64,000 nt of DNA, from NCBI RefSeq assembly GCF_003254275.1, contig NZ_QKZK01000007.1:110092-174091 (forward strand). The letters are read 5' to 3'. Under the pieces are notes generated by a model. It was not told the DNA's origin, ran no database searches, and saw only the letters and a list, made by a program, of their open reading frames with translations. This DNA is from Breznakibacter xylanolyticus (lineage in GTDB: Bacteria > Bacteroidota > Bacteroidia > Bacteroidales > Marinilabiliaceae). Below, one piece after another: positions 43,424-51,941 of this stretch (position 1 is its first letter; each line of letters starts with the position of its first letter). A program made the translations under genes and the position numbers.

Positions 43424-44506
43424 ATGAAAGAAGTAAAGTTACTGAAAGGAAACGAGGCGATTGCCGAAGCAGCCATCCGCTACGGTGTGGACGGTTATTT
43501 TGGTTATCCCATCACACCCCAGTCGGAAATTATGGAAACGCTCATGGCGCAACACCCGTGGGATACCACCGGGATGGTGGTGTTGCAAGCCGAAAGCGAA
43601 ACAGCCTCCATCAATATGGTATATGGCGGAGCCGGCTGTGGGAAAAAAGTCATGACGTCCTCATCAAGCCCGGGGATGAGCCTGATGCAAGAAGGACTGA
43701 GCTACATTGCGGGTGCTGAACTACCATGCGTGGTAATTAACGTGGTACGTGGCGGACCGGGGCTCGGAACCATCCAACCGGCTCAAAGTGACTACTTTCA
43801 GAGTGTAAAGGGAGGCGGACATGGCGACTACAAGCTCATTGTATTGGCGCCATCTTCAGTACAGGAAATGGCCGATTTTGTGCCTTTAGCCTTTGAACTG
43901 GCGTTTAAATACCGCAACCCGGCTCTAATTCTTTCAGATGGAATGATTGGACAAATGATGGAAAAAGTCACATTGCCCCCTTATCAGCCTCGCTGGACTG
44001 AGCAAGAGATTGAACAGCTTCATCCTTGGGCTACCACCGGGAAAAAAGCACATCGCTCCAAAAACGTCATTACTTCGCTGGAGTTACTTTCGGACGAACA
44101 GGAACGACACAACCAAAAATTACAAGCCAAGTATCAACAAATGCAGGCCACGGAAGTGCGTTACGAAACATTTTCGTGCGAAGATGCAGACTACCTGCTC
44201 ATCGCGTATGGATCCAGTGCCCGCGTGTGCCAAAAAGCAGTTGAAATAGCCCGCGAAAACGGATTGAAAGTTGGTCTTTTGCGCCCCATCACCCTCTTCC
44301 CCTTCCCAACAGAAGCCATTCACAAACTGGCGCAACAAGTGAAGGGGATCCTCACGGTAGAAATGAGCGCAGGGCAAATGGTCGAAGACGTTCGCCTGGC
44401 CGTAGAAGGCAAAACACCAGTGGCACATTTCGGGCGATTTGGAGGAATCATTCCCTCGCCGGGCGAAGTGGTAGATGCCATCAAACAACAATTCATTAAA
44501 GGATGA
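43424..44506 (+). CDS. vorB: 2-oxoacid:ferredoxin oxidoreductase alpha subunit (VorB type)
   Basis: Part of the enzyme that oxidatively decarboxylates branched-chain 2-oxoacids or 2-oxoglutarate to acyl-CoA, reducing ferredoxin. The 360-residue subunit begins MKEVKLLKGNEAIAEAAIRY and has GYPITPQSEIME, ESETASINMVYGGAGCGKKV, TSSSSPGMSLMQEGLSYIAG and RGGPGLGTIQPAQSDY, all typical. Substrate preference (2-oxoisovalerate against 2-oxoglutarate) cannot be fixed from sequence alone; the separate small delta subunit fits VOR/KGOR. Confidence 0.93.
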   Translation: MKEVKLLKGNEAIAEAAIRYGVDGYFGYPITPQSEIMETLMAQHPWDTTGMVVLQAESETASINMVYGGAGCGKKVMTSSSSPGMSLMQEGLSYIAGAELPCVVINVVRGGPGLGTIQPAQSDYFQSVKGGGHGDYKLIVLAPSSVQEMADFVPLAFELAFKYRNPALILSDGMIGQMMEKVTLPPYQPRWTEQEIEQLHPWATTGKKAHRSKNVITSLELLSDEQERHNQKLQAKYQQMQATEVRYETFSCEDADYLLIAYGSSARVCQKAVEIARENGLKVGLLRPITLFPFPTEAIHKLAQQVKGILTVEMSAGQMVEDVRLAVEGKTPVAHFGRFGGIIPSPGEVVDAIKQQFIKG

Positions 44507-44516
44507 TGCTATATCA

Positions 44517-45278
44517 ATGACAACAAACGATATCGTAAAACCCGAAAACCTGGTGTACGCCAAAACACCCGTACTCAGCGATGCGGTAATGCATTATTGC
44601 CCCGGCTGTAGTCATGGGGTAGTACACAAACTGGTGGCCGAAGTGATTGAAGATTTACAAATTCAGGAACAAACCATCGGTATTGCACCGGTGGGATGTG
44701 CCGTGTTTGCTTACAACTACTTGGAAATAGACTGGCAGGAAGCTGCTCACGGACGGGCACCGGCTCTGGCAACGGCGGTCAAACGCCTCCACCCACACAA
44801 GTATGTATTTACCTATCAGGGCGATGGCGATTTAGCGGCAATTGGGACGGCAGAAACCATCCATGCCTGCAACCGAGGAGAAAATATTGTCATCATTTTC
44901 ATCAACAACGGCATATATGGCATGACCGGCGGACAAATGGCGCCAACCACTCTCGAAGGGATGAAGGCATCGACCTGTCCCTCGGGACGAAATCACGAGC
45001 GCGATGGTTTTCCGCTCAAAATGTCCGATTTATTGGCTCTGTTGCCCGGCACATGTTATGTAACCCGACAGTCGGTACACACTCCCGGCAACGTGCGCAA
45101 AGCCAAAAAGGCGATAACACAAGCTTTCAATAACCAAAAGGCACAAAAGGGAACCTCGGTGGTCGAAATTGTGTCATCTTGCAACTCGGGATGGAAAATG
45201 AGTCCGGTGCAAGCCAACAAATGGATGGAAGAGCATATGTTTCAGCAATATCCATTGGGTGATTTAAAAAATATTTGA
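44517..45278 (+). CDS. 2-oxoacid:ferredoxin oxidoreductase beta subunit (TPP-binding)
   Basis: The 253-residue subunit (ATG at 44517-44519, 10 bp after the alpha stop) binds thiamine diphosphate: MHYCPGCSHGVVHKL with the CxxC-type cluster ligands, YQGDGDLAAIGTAE and NNGIYGMTGGQMAPTTLEGM (the GDG...NN motif). It pairs with the alpha subunit. The in-frame extension upstream overlaps alpha and is not conserved. Confidence 0.93.
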   Translation: MTTNDIVKPENLVYAKTPVLSDAVMHYCPGCSHGVVHKLVAEVIEDLQIQEQTIGIAPVGCAVFAYNYLEIDWQEAAHGRAPALATAVKRLHPHKYVFTYQGDGDLAAIGTAETIHACNRGENIVIIFINNGIYGMTGGQMAPTTLEGMKASTCPSGRNHERDGFPLKMSDLLALLPGTCYVTRQSVHTPGNVRKAKKAITQAFNNQKAQKGTSVVEIVSSCNSGWKMSPVQANKWMEEHMFQQYPLGDLKNI

Positions 45279-45348
45279 AGCATTTCTTATACCACCGATG
45301 CATGAGTCATCCAATGATATAAGAACCAAAGGATTAAGAATAACAACC

Positions 45349-45927
45349 ATGACAGAAGAGATAATTATAGCCGGTTTTGGGGGACAAGGCGTCCTTTCGA
45401 TGGGGAAAATCCTGGCCTATTCGGGCATGATGATGGGCAAAGAGGTCAGCTGGATGCCCTCGTATGGTCCGGAAATGCGGGGCGGCACAGCCAACGTCAC
45501 CGTCATCATCAGCGACAACCGCATCAGTTCGCCCGTTTTGCACGAGTTTGACACAGCGATTCTGCTCAATCAACAATCCGTCACCAAGTTTGAAAGCATG
45601 GTAAAACCCGGAGGTGTACTCATTTACGATGGCAATGGCATCGTGAGTCACCCCACTCGTAAAGATATATCCATTTACCGCGTGGATGCATCCGAAGAAG
45701 CGGTTCGCTCTAACATGCAGAAAACCTTCAACATGATTGTGACCGGCGCCTACATGAAAGTCAAACCGATTGTCCACATGGCCGATGTGCTCAAAGGCCT
45801 CAAAAGCTCGCTCCCGAGCCGTCATCATCATTTACTGCCATCAAACGAGAAGGCCATTGAAAAAGGAATGGAAATTGTCGTTCCGGTCAACGTGGTTTCG
45901 GCCAACTGCTGTGTCAATTGTCATTAA
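45349..45927 (+). CDS. 2-oxoacid:ferredoxin oxidoreductase gamma subunit
   Basis: The 192-residue subunit (ATG at 45349-45351) begins MTEEIIIAGFGGQGVLSMGK and continues EVSWMPSYGPEMRGGTANVT, the standard gamma-domain signature involved in CoA binding. It ends the operon; repeat copy F and an intrinsic terminator follow. The C-terminus SANCCVNCH has three Cys and a His, which is unusual for the subunit but may just be lineage-specific. Confidence 0.92.
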   Translation: MTEEIIIAGFGGQGVLSMGKILAYSGMMMGKEVSWMPSYGPEMRGGTANVTVIISDNRISSPVLHEFDTAILLNQQSVTKFESMVKPGGVLIYDGNGIVSHPTRKDISIYRVDASEEAVRSNMQKTFNMIVTGAYMKVKPIVHMADVLKGLKSSLPSRHHHLLPSNEKAIEKGMEIVVPVNVVSANCCVNCH

Positions 45928-45949
45928 ATCAGCCACAAGAAACTAAGCG

Positions 45950-46055
45950 TTAACTCATCTTCCTCAGGGTAACCAACTAAGAACTGACACTGAGTTGCAG
46001 TGAGATAAGATGAGAACCCGTGAGGAGAAGAAACCTCAACGAACTCTATAAATAT
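45950..46055. repeat. dispersed intergenic repeat, copy F
   Basis: CTCATCTTCCTCAGGGT at about 45956 opposes AAGATGAGAACCCGTGAGG at about 46007, a loose hairpin; the text GAGATAAGATGAGA and GAGGAGAAGAA resembles copies A and C. Similarity to the others is weaker than among A, B, D and E. Confidence 0.4.
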
Positions 46056-46081
46056 AGTTATGCAGTTACAACAATAAAATC

Positions 46082-46128
46082 AAAAAAGCTGCTACAAATC
46101 ACCCAATGTGCTTTCTAGCAGCTTTTTT
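46082..46128. terminator. intrinsic terminator after the oxidoreductase operon
   Basis: A6-GCTGCTA (46082-46094) pairs perfectly with TAGCAGC-T6 (46116-46128) around a 21-base loop; it serves both the operon and the convergent esterase gene. Confidence 0.9.
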
Positions 46129-46146
46129 ATACATCATCACCCCCTC

Positions 46147-47151
46147 TTACCGCTTTCGAATTTTCATGGTTTCAACCAGAAAGGAATCAATTTGATTGAC
46201 GGTTTCATCAAACCATGGATGGAACAACCAAAAAGTGTGCATGCAATCGACATGCTCGTAAACCCGGGTCTCAATGCCCCACTGTTTCATTTTAGCAATC
46301 ATATCGTCGCGTCCGCCATGAAACCGGGGAATAGAACTATTAATAAAAATGGAAGGCGCAGAGTGTTTGTGCACATGCGTGAGAGCGGAGGCCTCCATTC
46401 TCGTTAGCGTATCTTGAGCCACCGGTTTTCCAAACCATAACGTGGCAGCCGAAGGTTTTCCGGGCGTATCCTTCCCTTCACCCGACTCGGGATGGATAAA
46501 AGCCAAAACGCCATCAATATTCACCACGGCTGCGACACGATCGGAATAACGACGATAAATTGACGACTGAAACCCGGGATAATAACCATTAATGGCACCC
46601 ACGAGTGCCGCCATTTGGCCTCCGGCTGAAGTGCCCTGAATCGCAATTCGCCTCGTATCAAACGGGAAATCGTCGGCACTGGCTCGTACCCAGCGAAGAG
46701 CTGTTTTGATGTCGATGATGGCAGCCGGGTAGAGCGCCTCCATCGACAAACGGTATTCGACGCAAATGGTGGCATATCCCCGTCGTGCCAATTCAAAGGC
46801 CATGGGGTGATCCATCTCTTTATCCCCGCTACGCCAACCTCCCCCATGCACAATGAGCACTACCGGGAAACGCTTTTTTTTCACTGACGTCTTCGGATAA
46901 AACACATCACAATGCAATTCTCTCTCCCCCAGCGTTGCGTAGGTGATGTTGCGATGAATCATCAACCCCGAGGTATCACCCATATCAACCACTTTGATAA
47001 GCGGATGTTTTTTAATGTGCTTTTTATACTCATTGGCTACAGTAAACGAACTATCAACGGGCACATCAGGATGCATTCGGTAATGTTGAGCACTGACAGA
47101 CAAGGAAAACAACCACACTATCCCACTAAAAAGATATCGAATCATAACCAA
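46147..47151 (-). CDS. secreted alpha/beta-hydrolase, esterase type
   Basis: The 334-residue protein has a signal peptide (MIRYLFSGIVWLFSLSVSAQ; the ATG two codons earlier is an equal choice) and the BD-FAE/hormone-sensitive-lipase-like fold: VLIVHGGGWRSGDKEMDH (oxyanion HGGGW), IAIQGTSAGGQMAAL (nucleophile Ser in GTSAGG) and a C-terminal EHVDCMHTFWLFHPW (likely His). Such enzymes de-esterify hemicellulose or pectin side chains. Its place beside arabinan enzymes supports a sugar-ester role, with the ester type unknown. Confidence 0.85.
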   Translation of the reverse strand: MVMIRYLFSGIVWLFSLSVSAQHYRMHPDVPVDSSFTVANEYKKHIKKHPLIKVVDMGDTSGLMIHRNITYATLGERELHCDVFYPKTSVKKKRFPVVLIVHGGGWRSGDKEMDHPMAFELARRGYATICVEYRLSMEALYPAAIIDIKTALRWVRASADDFPFDTRRIAIQGTSAGGQMAALVGAINGYYPGFQSSIYRRYSDRVAAVVNIDGVLAFIHPESGEGKDTPGKPSAATLWFGKPVAQDTLTRMEASALTHVHKHSAPSIFINSSIPRFHGGRDDMIAKMKQWGIETRVYEHVDCMHTFWLFHPWFDETVNQIDSFLVETMKIRKR

Positions 47152-47250
47152 TCATTTTTGATAACTGCAAGATACTCCCCCATTTTAATATTCACTGGTG
47201 AATATTGAGCTTTCATGATAAAATATTGACAAATCGCTCCCACCGAACAC

Positions 47251-47282
47251 AAAAAAAGCCGCTGCTATAGGGCAACGGCTTT
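47251..47282 (-). terminator. GH51 gene terminator
   Basis: On the minus strand AAAGCCG (47282-47276) pairs with CGGCTTT (47261-47255), with an inner TGC/GCA pairing, followed by a T run. Confidence 0.85.
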
Positions 47283-47303
47283 ATAAGGGAAAAGAAATTG
47301 AAA

Positions 47304-48836
47304 TTACTTCATTTGCACTAACACAACTGACTTCGCGGGGATTTCAACAGTCAGTTTATTGCCTTTAGGCTTGGCCACATTAAAAGCCTTGAGACCAACC
47401 ATTTCAGGCTTACCAAAATCGTTGTAATCGGTAATTTTTTCGCCGGTGATGATTTGACCGGTAGCCGTTTTGCCTTCAAAACCAGTCACATCAATTTCAA
47501 CTTTGGTTGATTGGGATGCGTGAAGGTTGCACAAGGTTACACTCACCGTTTTATCCTTGATGGAGGCAGAGGCATTGACCATCGGAATTTTTTGATCTCC
47601 CATCACATAATCTTGCGTCTGAATGTTCATGGGAATCAACGTAGCACCATGGTGCACATTGTACATTTTAAAGACATAGTAAGTGGGCGTCAGAATCATT
47701 TCATCGCCCTGAGTGAGAATTACAGCCTGTAACACATTGACCATTTGGGCAATATTAGCCATTTTCACCCGATCAGCGTTGTTGTTGAAGATATTAAGAT
47801 TGATCCCCGCCACCAGAGCATCACGTAACGTATTTTGCTGATACAAAAAGCCGGGGTTCGTACCGGGCATCACATCGTACCAGGTTCCCCATTCGTCAAC
47901 AATCAAGCCGATTTGCTTTTTGGGGTCATATTTGTCCATAATTTCGCCATGCTTGCTGATGAGTTCCTGCATGCGCAAGGTATGACGCAAGGTTTGATGC
48001 CACGACTGTTCATCAAAAACAATAGAAGAACCCTTATCTTCCCAACGACCGGGGAACGTATAATAATGAAGTGACAATCCCTGCATGAGGAACTTGTGAT
48101 GCTGCGTTTTATTCATCAACACTTCCGTCCAACGATAATCATCCACATTGGGACCGCCGGCGATTTTATATTTCACACCACCACAATAGGTTGCATAATT
48201 ACGATACAAATCGGCATAATACTCAGGCGTCATGTGTCCACCACATCCCCAGTTTTCATTACCAATGCAAAAATACTTGATATCCCAGGGTTTATCACGA
48301 CCGTTTTCTTTGCGCAAATTGGTCATCGGGCTGGGGTTGTTAGAAGTAATGTACTCCACCCACTGAGCAGCTTCGCGCACAGTTCCTGAGCCTACGTTCA
48401 GATTCACGTATGGTTCGGCACCAATCAGTTCACAAAAATCGAAAAACTCATGCGTTCCAAAACTGTTATCTTCGGTGACCCCACCCCAGTGGATATTCAC
48501 AATAGAGGGACGATTTTGCTTGGGACCAATGCCATCGCGCCAGTTGTAAGTATCGGCAAAACAACCGCCGGGCCAACGCAAAATGGGCACTTTCATGTCG
48601 CGGAGGGCTCCAATCACATCGGTACGGAAGCCCCGAATATTGTCAATTTGAGAACCCGGCTCGACCAGAATTCCACCATAAATCAATCGCCCAAGGTGCT
48701 CGGCAAAATGACCATAAATTTCAGGATTAATGCGCTCCTTGGCCTGATCGGCCTGCAAAGTAATTTTGGTTTGCGCCGACAAAGGCAATAAGGCAAGCGT
48801 CAGCAAAAAGGCAATAGAAATTCTTTTCATATTCAT
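47304..48836 (-). CDS. alpha-L-arabinofuranosidase, GH51
   Basis: Releases terminal arabinofuranose from arabinan or arabinoxylan. The 510-residue product (ATG at 48834-48836; the ATG two codons later is equally good) has a signal peptide ending LLPLSAQ and the GH51 signatures [40 protein letters not shown], the acid/base Glu in [11 protein letters not shown] and the nucleophile Glu in [11 protein letters not shown], followed by the beta-sandwich domain. Export suggests a periplasmic site. It is in the same direction as the epimerase and GH43 genes. Confidence 0.95.
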   Translation of the reverse strand: MNMKRISIAFLLTLALLPLSAQTKITLQADQAKERINPEIYGHFAEHLGRLIYGGILVEPGSQIDNIRGFRTDVIGALRDMKVPILRWPGGCFADTYNWRDGIGPKQNRPSIVNIHWGGVTEDNSFGTHEFFDFCELIGAEPYVNLNVGSGTVREAAQWVEYITSNNPSPMTNLRKENGRDKPWDIKYFCIGNENWGCGGHMTPEYYADLYRNYATYCGGVKYKIAGGPNVDDYRWTEVLMNKTQHHKFLMQGLSLHYYTFPGRWEDKGSSIVFDEQSWHQTLRHTLRMQELISKHGEIMDKYDPKKQIGLIVDEWGTWYDVMPGTNPGFLYQQNTLRDALVAGINLNIFNNNADRVKMANIAQMVNVLQAVILTQGDEMILTPTYYVFKMYNVHHGATLIPMNIQTQDYVMGDQKIPMVNASASIKDKTVSVTLCNLHASQSTKVEIDVTGFEGKTATGQIITGEKITDYNDFGKPEMVGLKAFNVAKPKGNKLTVEIPAKSVVLVQMK

Positions 48837-48870
48837 CAGTATATCAAAAGTTAATAATGACCAAACAAAA

Positions 48871-48907
48871 GAGGCACCCAAGTTGATTATTCAACGAGCG
48901 GTGCCTC
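48871..48907 (-). terminator. hairpin between epimerase and GH51 genes
   Basis: GAGGCACC (48871-48878) and GGTGCCTC (48900-48907) enclose a loop with an inner TTGA/TCAA pairing; on the minus strand it is followed by TTTTG. It may terminate part of the upstream transcript or stabilise a processed end. Confidence 0.65.
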
Positions 48908-48923
48908 CTGATTAAAGATTGGG

Positions 48924-50054
48924 TTACTTTACCCCAAATTTCATAATGGTAGTCGAAGTATATTTCTCGCCGGGATTAAGAATCACCGAGGGAAAATTAG
49001 CCTTATTGGGCGAGTCGGGGAAATGCTGAGTCTCCAAACACAAACCGCTGTATTTCACCAACGACCAATCACCTGTTTGTAGGGTACCATCGAGGAAATT
49101 CCCTGAATAGAACTGAAGCCCGGGCTCGGTGGTCATAATCTCCATGGTACGACCGGATTTGGGATCAGTTAAACGACCCGCAAACCGAAGCGAATCAGCC
49201 GCAACAGGCGTGAGCACAAAGTTATGATCGTATCCGCCAGGCACCTGATCGATGCGGGCACCAATGGCAAAAGGCTTGATAAAATCAAAAGGAGTGCCTT
49301 CAACCTTCACCAATTCGCCGGTGGGAATCAATGTCGAATCAACAGGCGTATATTCCAAAGCATCAATGGTCAACTCATGATCAAGAATCGTACCCGTTCC
49401 CGACAAGTTGTAATAGGCATGATTGGTCAAATTCACAGGACAAGCCTTATCGGTCGTTGCCTCATAAGTAATTTTCAAATCGTTGTCCTCAAGCGCATAA
49501 ACTACCTTCACAGACATATTACCGGGATATCCTTCTTCACCGTCTTTACTCACATAGGTGAGTTCCAATGCAGGAGCGCCGCAACAAGAGGTGGTTGGAT
49601 TAGCAGTCCAAACGACTTTATCAAACCCTTTGATACCGCCATGCAAGTGGTTAGCACCATCGTTGGTGGCAAGTTGATAGGTCGAATCGTTTAAGGTAAA
49701 ACGTCCTTGAGCAATACGGTTTCCAAAACGGCCAATCAAAGCTCCAAAATAAGGAGTTCCTTTCACATAAGGCGCCAGACTATCAAAGCCCAACACGATG
49801 TTACCCATCTGCCCCTTGTTGTCGGGAGTTTTAATCGAAGTCACAGCGCCACCATAAGTGGTGATTTTAACTTCGATACCGGTTTTACTTGTCAGGGTAA
49901 ACAGCTTAACGGAATCACCGGAAGGGAGTTGCCCCCAAGCCTCTTCCTGAATAGGCTGACAACTTTTCTTTTCACAATTACATGCAAATAAACCTGCTGC
50001 CACTACGGCAACAGACAGCATTTGATTAACTTTTACAAATGTTTTCATAGACAT
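48924..50054 (-). CDS. galM: aldose 1-epimerase (galactose mutarotase), lipoprotein form
   Basis: Interconverts sugar anomers so that released arabinose or galactose can enter metabolism. The 376-residue product has a lipoprotein signal (VAVVAAGLFACNCEKKSC, Cys at about 25) and the GalM motifs IGRFGNRIAQGRFTL, GANHLHGGIKGFDKVVW, NLTNHAYYNLSG (catalytic His) and CLETQHFPDSPN (catalytic Glu). Being lipidated places it in the periplasm or at the outer membrane. It sits between GH43 and GH51 in the arabinan set. Confidence 0.94.
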   Translation of the reverse strand: MSMKTFVKVNQMLSVAVVAAGLFACNCEKKSCQPIQEEAWGQLPSGDSVKLFTLTSKTGIEVKITTYGGAVTSIKTPDNKGQMGNIVLGFDSLAPYVKGTPYFGALIGRFGNRIAQGRFTLNDSTYQLATNDGANHLHGGIKGFDKVVWTANPTTSCCGAPALELTYVSKDGEEGYPGNMSVKVVYALEDNDLKITYEATTDKACPVNLTNHAYYNLSGTGTILDHELTIDALEYTPVDSTLIPTGELVKVEGTPFDFIKPFAIGARIDQVPGGYDHNFVLTPVAADSLRFAGRLTDPKSGRTMEIMTTEPGLQFYSGNFLDGTLQTGDWSLVKYSGLCLETQHFPDSPNKANFPSVILNPGEKYTSTTIMKFGVK

Positions 50055-50084
50055 AAAGAACTGATAAATTTGAGTTGATAATTT

Positions 50085-51584
50085 TTAGTTTTTATTAGTC
50101 AAATTTACCTTTTTTCCCCAAACAGCAACACCTTTTTCATTCAAACCTGAAAATAAAATTGACTCTTTTTGATTCTCCCAATCCCAACCGCGAAAAACCA
50201 TACACTCCATTTGATTCATCTTCAACACATCACCGGTCAGTGTCCATTGTCCCGACAGCCCACAGGTAAGAGTCCCCGCATCAGTCATCACAACTTTTTG
50301 AGAAAGGTTGAACATTTTATCGTTGTAATTCCATCCTCCGGGAGGAATTTGCCCTTGCCATAATTTCACCTGATCGGGAAGTTCATTCAGGGTAATCACT
50401 TCCCATTCACCAACAACATCATCATTGGAGATGGGAGCCGAATAAACACCGGCATAACGCTCGGGCGACACCACCGGCCAACCCGATGGGAGCCAAAACA
50501 TCTGTCGGGTTTGCATCACCATCATCAGATTATCGGGGGCCAAACGTCCCTGATGCAGCATAAAAAACTTCCCATTGTCGTTCATCACCCCACAGTGAGC
50601 ATTTCCCGACCATCCGGGATGGTTATTGAACCGGTACGAATGGGTTAGAATGGGATAATTATTAGTGGTATCAGCCATGTCGTTACCAAAGAAGTCGAGA
50701 AAAGGACCTTGCGGATGGTCGGAACGCCCCACCCGGACATTATAATGCGTAAAAAGCGGGTCGTAGGAGACAAAGAGAAAGTATTTCTTTAAGTCGGGAT
50801 GATAAATTATTTCGGGCGCTTCGATGATTTGATTGGTTCGATTGGCACGGGTTGCCACCAAATGCCCCTGATCGCCGGGAGTAAGTGTCAACCCGGTAGC
50901 AGGATCTAACTCAACGCAATGAAGCCCACCAAAATAAGACCCATAATGCATCCACATGCGCCCATTTTGAGCATCCGTTACAATGGAGGCATCAATGGCA
51001 TTCATCACGCTTTCAGGCGAAGTTTTAACCACACATCCTTCATGACTCCATGGTCCTTGGGGATTTGAGGCTTTGGCCATTCCGATATACGACGAATTGG
51101 TTCCAAAACCCGACACCGAATAATAAAGACGATATTCACCCTCATGCCTGACCACATAAGGCGCCCAAATACCATCCCCCCCTTTGCCATCGTTGAACTG
51201 ACGCACATGCGCAACAGCATCATCAGGTACCCGATCAAATACCCAACCCACAAACTGCCAATTAATCAAGTCGTTTGATTTTCGGATTTGAATGTGGCCC
51301 GCAGCAATAGAATCGGGATTAAACTCCACCCCCGGAGCCATATAATAAGCATCCGTTGAGAATACATAATAACAGCTATCCACTTTCAATAGCGCCGGAT
51401 CATGCACATTGGCAGCTCCCCACTGATGCCTGTTCGACAAAGGAGTGATGCCCGAATAATCGTCAGGATAAGGATTGGCAGTCCAGCCAGGACTATGATT
51501 AACCGACGATTGACAAGAGACCATCAGCGCAAGTAAAAACCCCATCGCAACGGGATAAACACGATTGAATGAATGCTTTAACAT
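50085..51584 (-). CDS. arabinan endo-1,5-alpha-L-arabinanase-like, GH43
   Basis: The 499-residue lipoprotein (signal ending ALMVSC, Cys about 24) has a five-bladed GH43 propeller: the base Asp in ANVHDPALLKV, IWAPYVVRHEGEYRLYYSVS, the pKa-tuning Asp in AIDASIV and the acid Glu in IIEAPEIIYHPD. A C-terminal domain of about 130 residues (from VVGEWEVITLNEL, with NDKMFNLSQKVV) follows, as in arabinanases that have an extra beta domain. It is the first gene of the minus-strand arabinan unit, divergent from the HTCS regulator. Confidence 0.92.
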   Translation of the reverse strand: MLKHSFNRVYPVAMGFLLALMVSCQSSVNHSPGWTANPYPDDYSGITPLSNRHQWGAANVHDPALLKVDSCYYVFSTDAYYMAPGVEFNPDSIAAGHIQIRKSNDLINWQFVGWVFDRVPDDAVAHVRQFNDGKGGDGIWAPYVVRHEGEYRLYYSVSGFGTNSSYIGMAKASNPQGPWSHEGCVVKTSPESVMNAIDASIVTDAQNGRMWMHYGSYFGGLHCVELDPATGLTLTPGDQGHLVATRANRTNQIIEAPEIIYHPDLKKYFLFVSYDPLFTHYNVRVGRSDHPQGPFLDFFGNDMADTTNNYPILTHSYRFNNHPGWSGNAHCGVMNDNGKFFMLHQGRLAPDNLMMVMQTRQMFWLPSGWPVVSPERYAGVYSAPISNDDVVGEWEVITLNELPDQVKLWQGQIPPGGWNYNDKMFNLSQKVVMTDAGTLTCGLSGQWTLTGDVLKMNQMECMVFRGWDWENQKESILFSGLNEKGVAVWGKKVNLTNKN

Positions 51585-51941
51585 ATCAACAAAAAATAAA
51601 GATATTCAACAAAACCCTACAAATCATCATACCAAACCTGAGCGAATCCGAGTCCTTAATTTAGAGATACAAGATGGGTAAACATGAAAGCATCAGAAAT
51701 GTTTTTCGCTGCAATAAAATTAGTTCCATCACACAACAACATCCTTCATATAAGAACCGCCCTCAATCCTAAATCCAACAAGTGCATTCCTAGGCCGATT
51801 GCATACTGTAAAATTACCGTAAAACACAGCAGCAGCGGAGGACGAACCGCTTCATGTAGGGGATGGATGGGTAAAGTTGAATTTAGCTTTTGCAACACCC
51901 AAGAGTTTCCTGTAAATTCGGAGAGTAAAATAAAGTTTGAT
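51585..51941. promoter_or_regulatory. divergent control region, GH43 / HTCS
   Basis: This 357-bp gap carries promoters for both directions, but I find no exact TAnnTTTG; several one-base misses (for example TAGCTTTTG near 51886 and, on the minus strand, TATTTTTTG) are present. An in-frame extension of the HTCS reading frame upstream to 51684 exists and is probably not translated because the signal peptide begins at 51942-51948. Confidence 0.4.
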
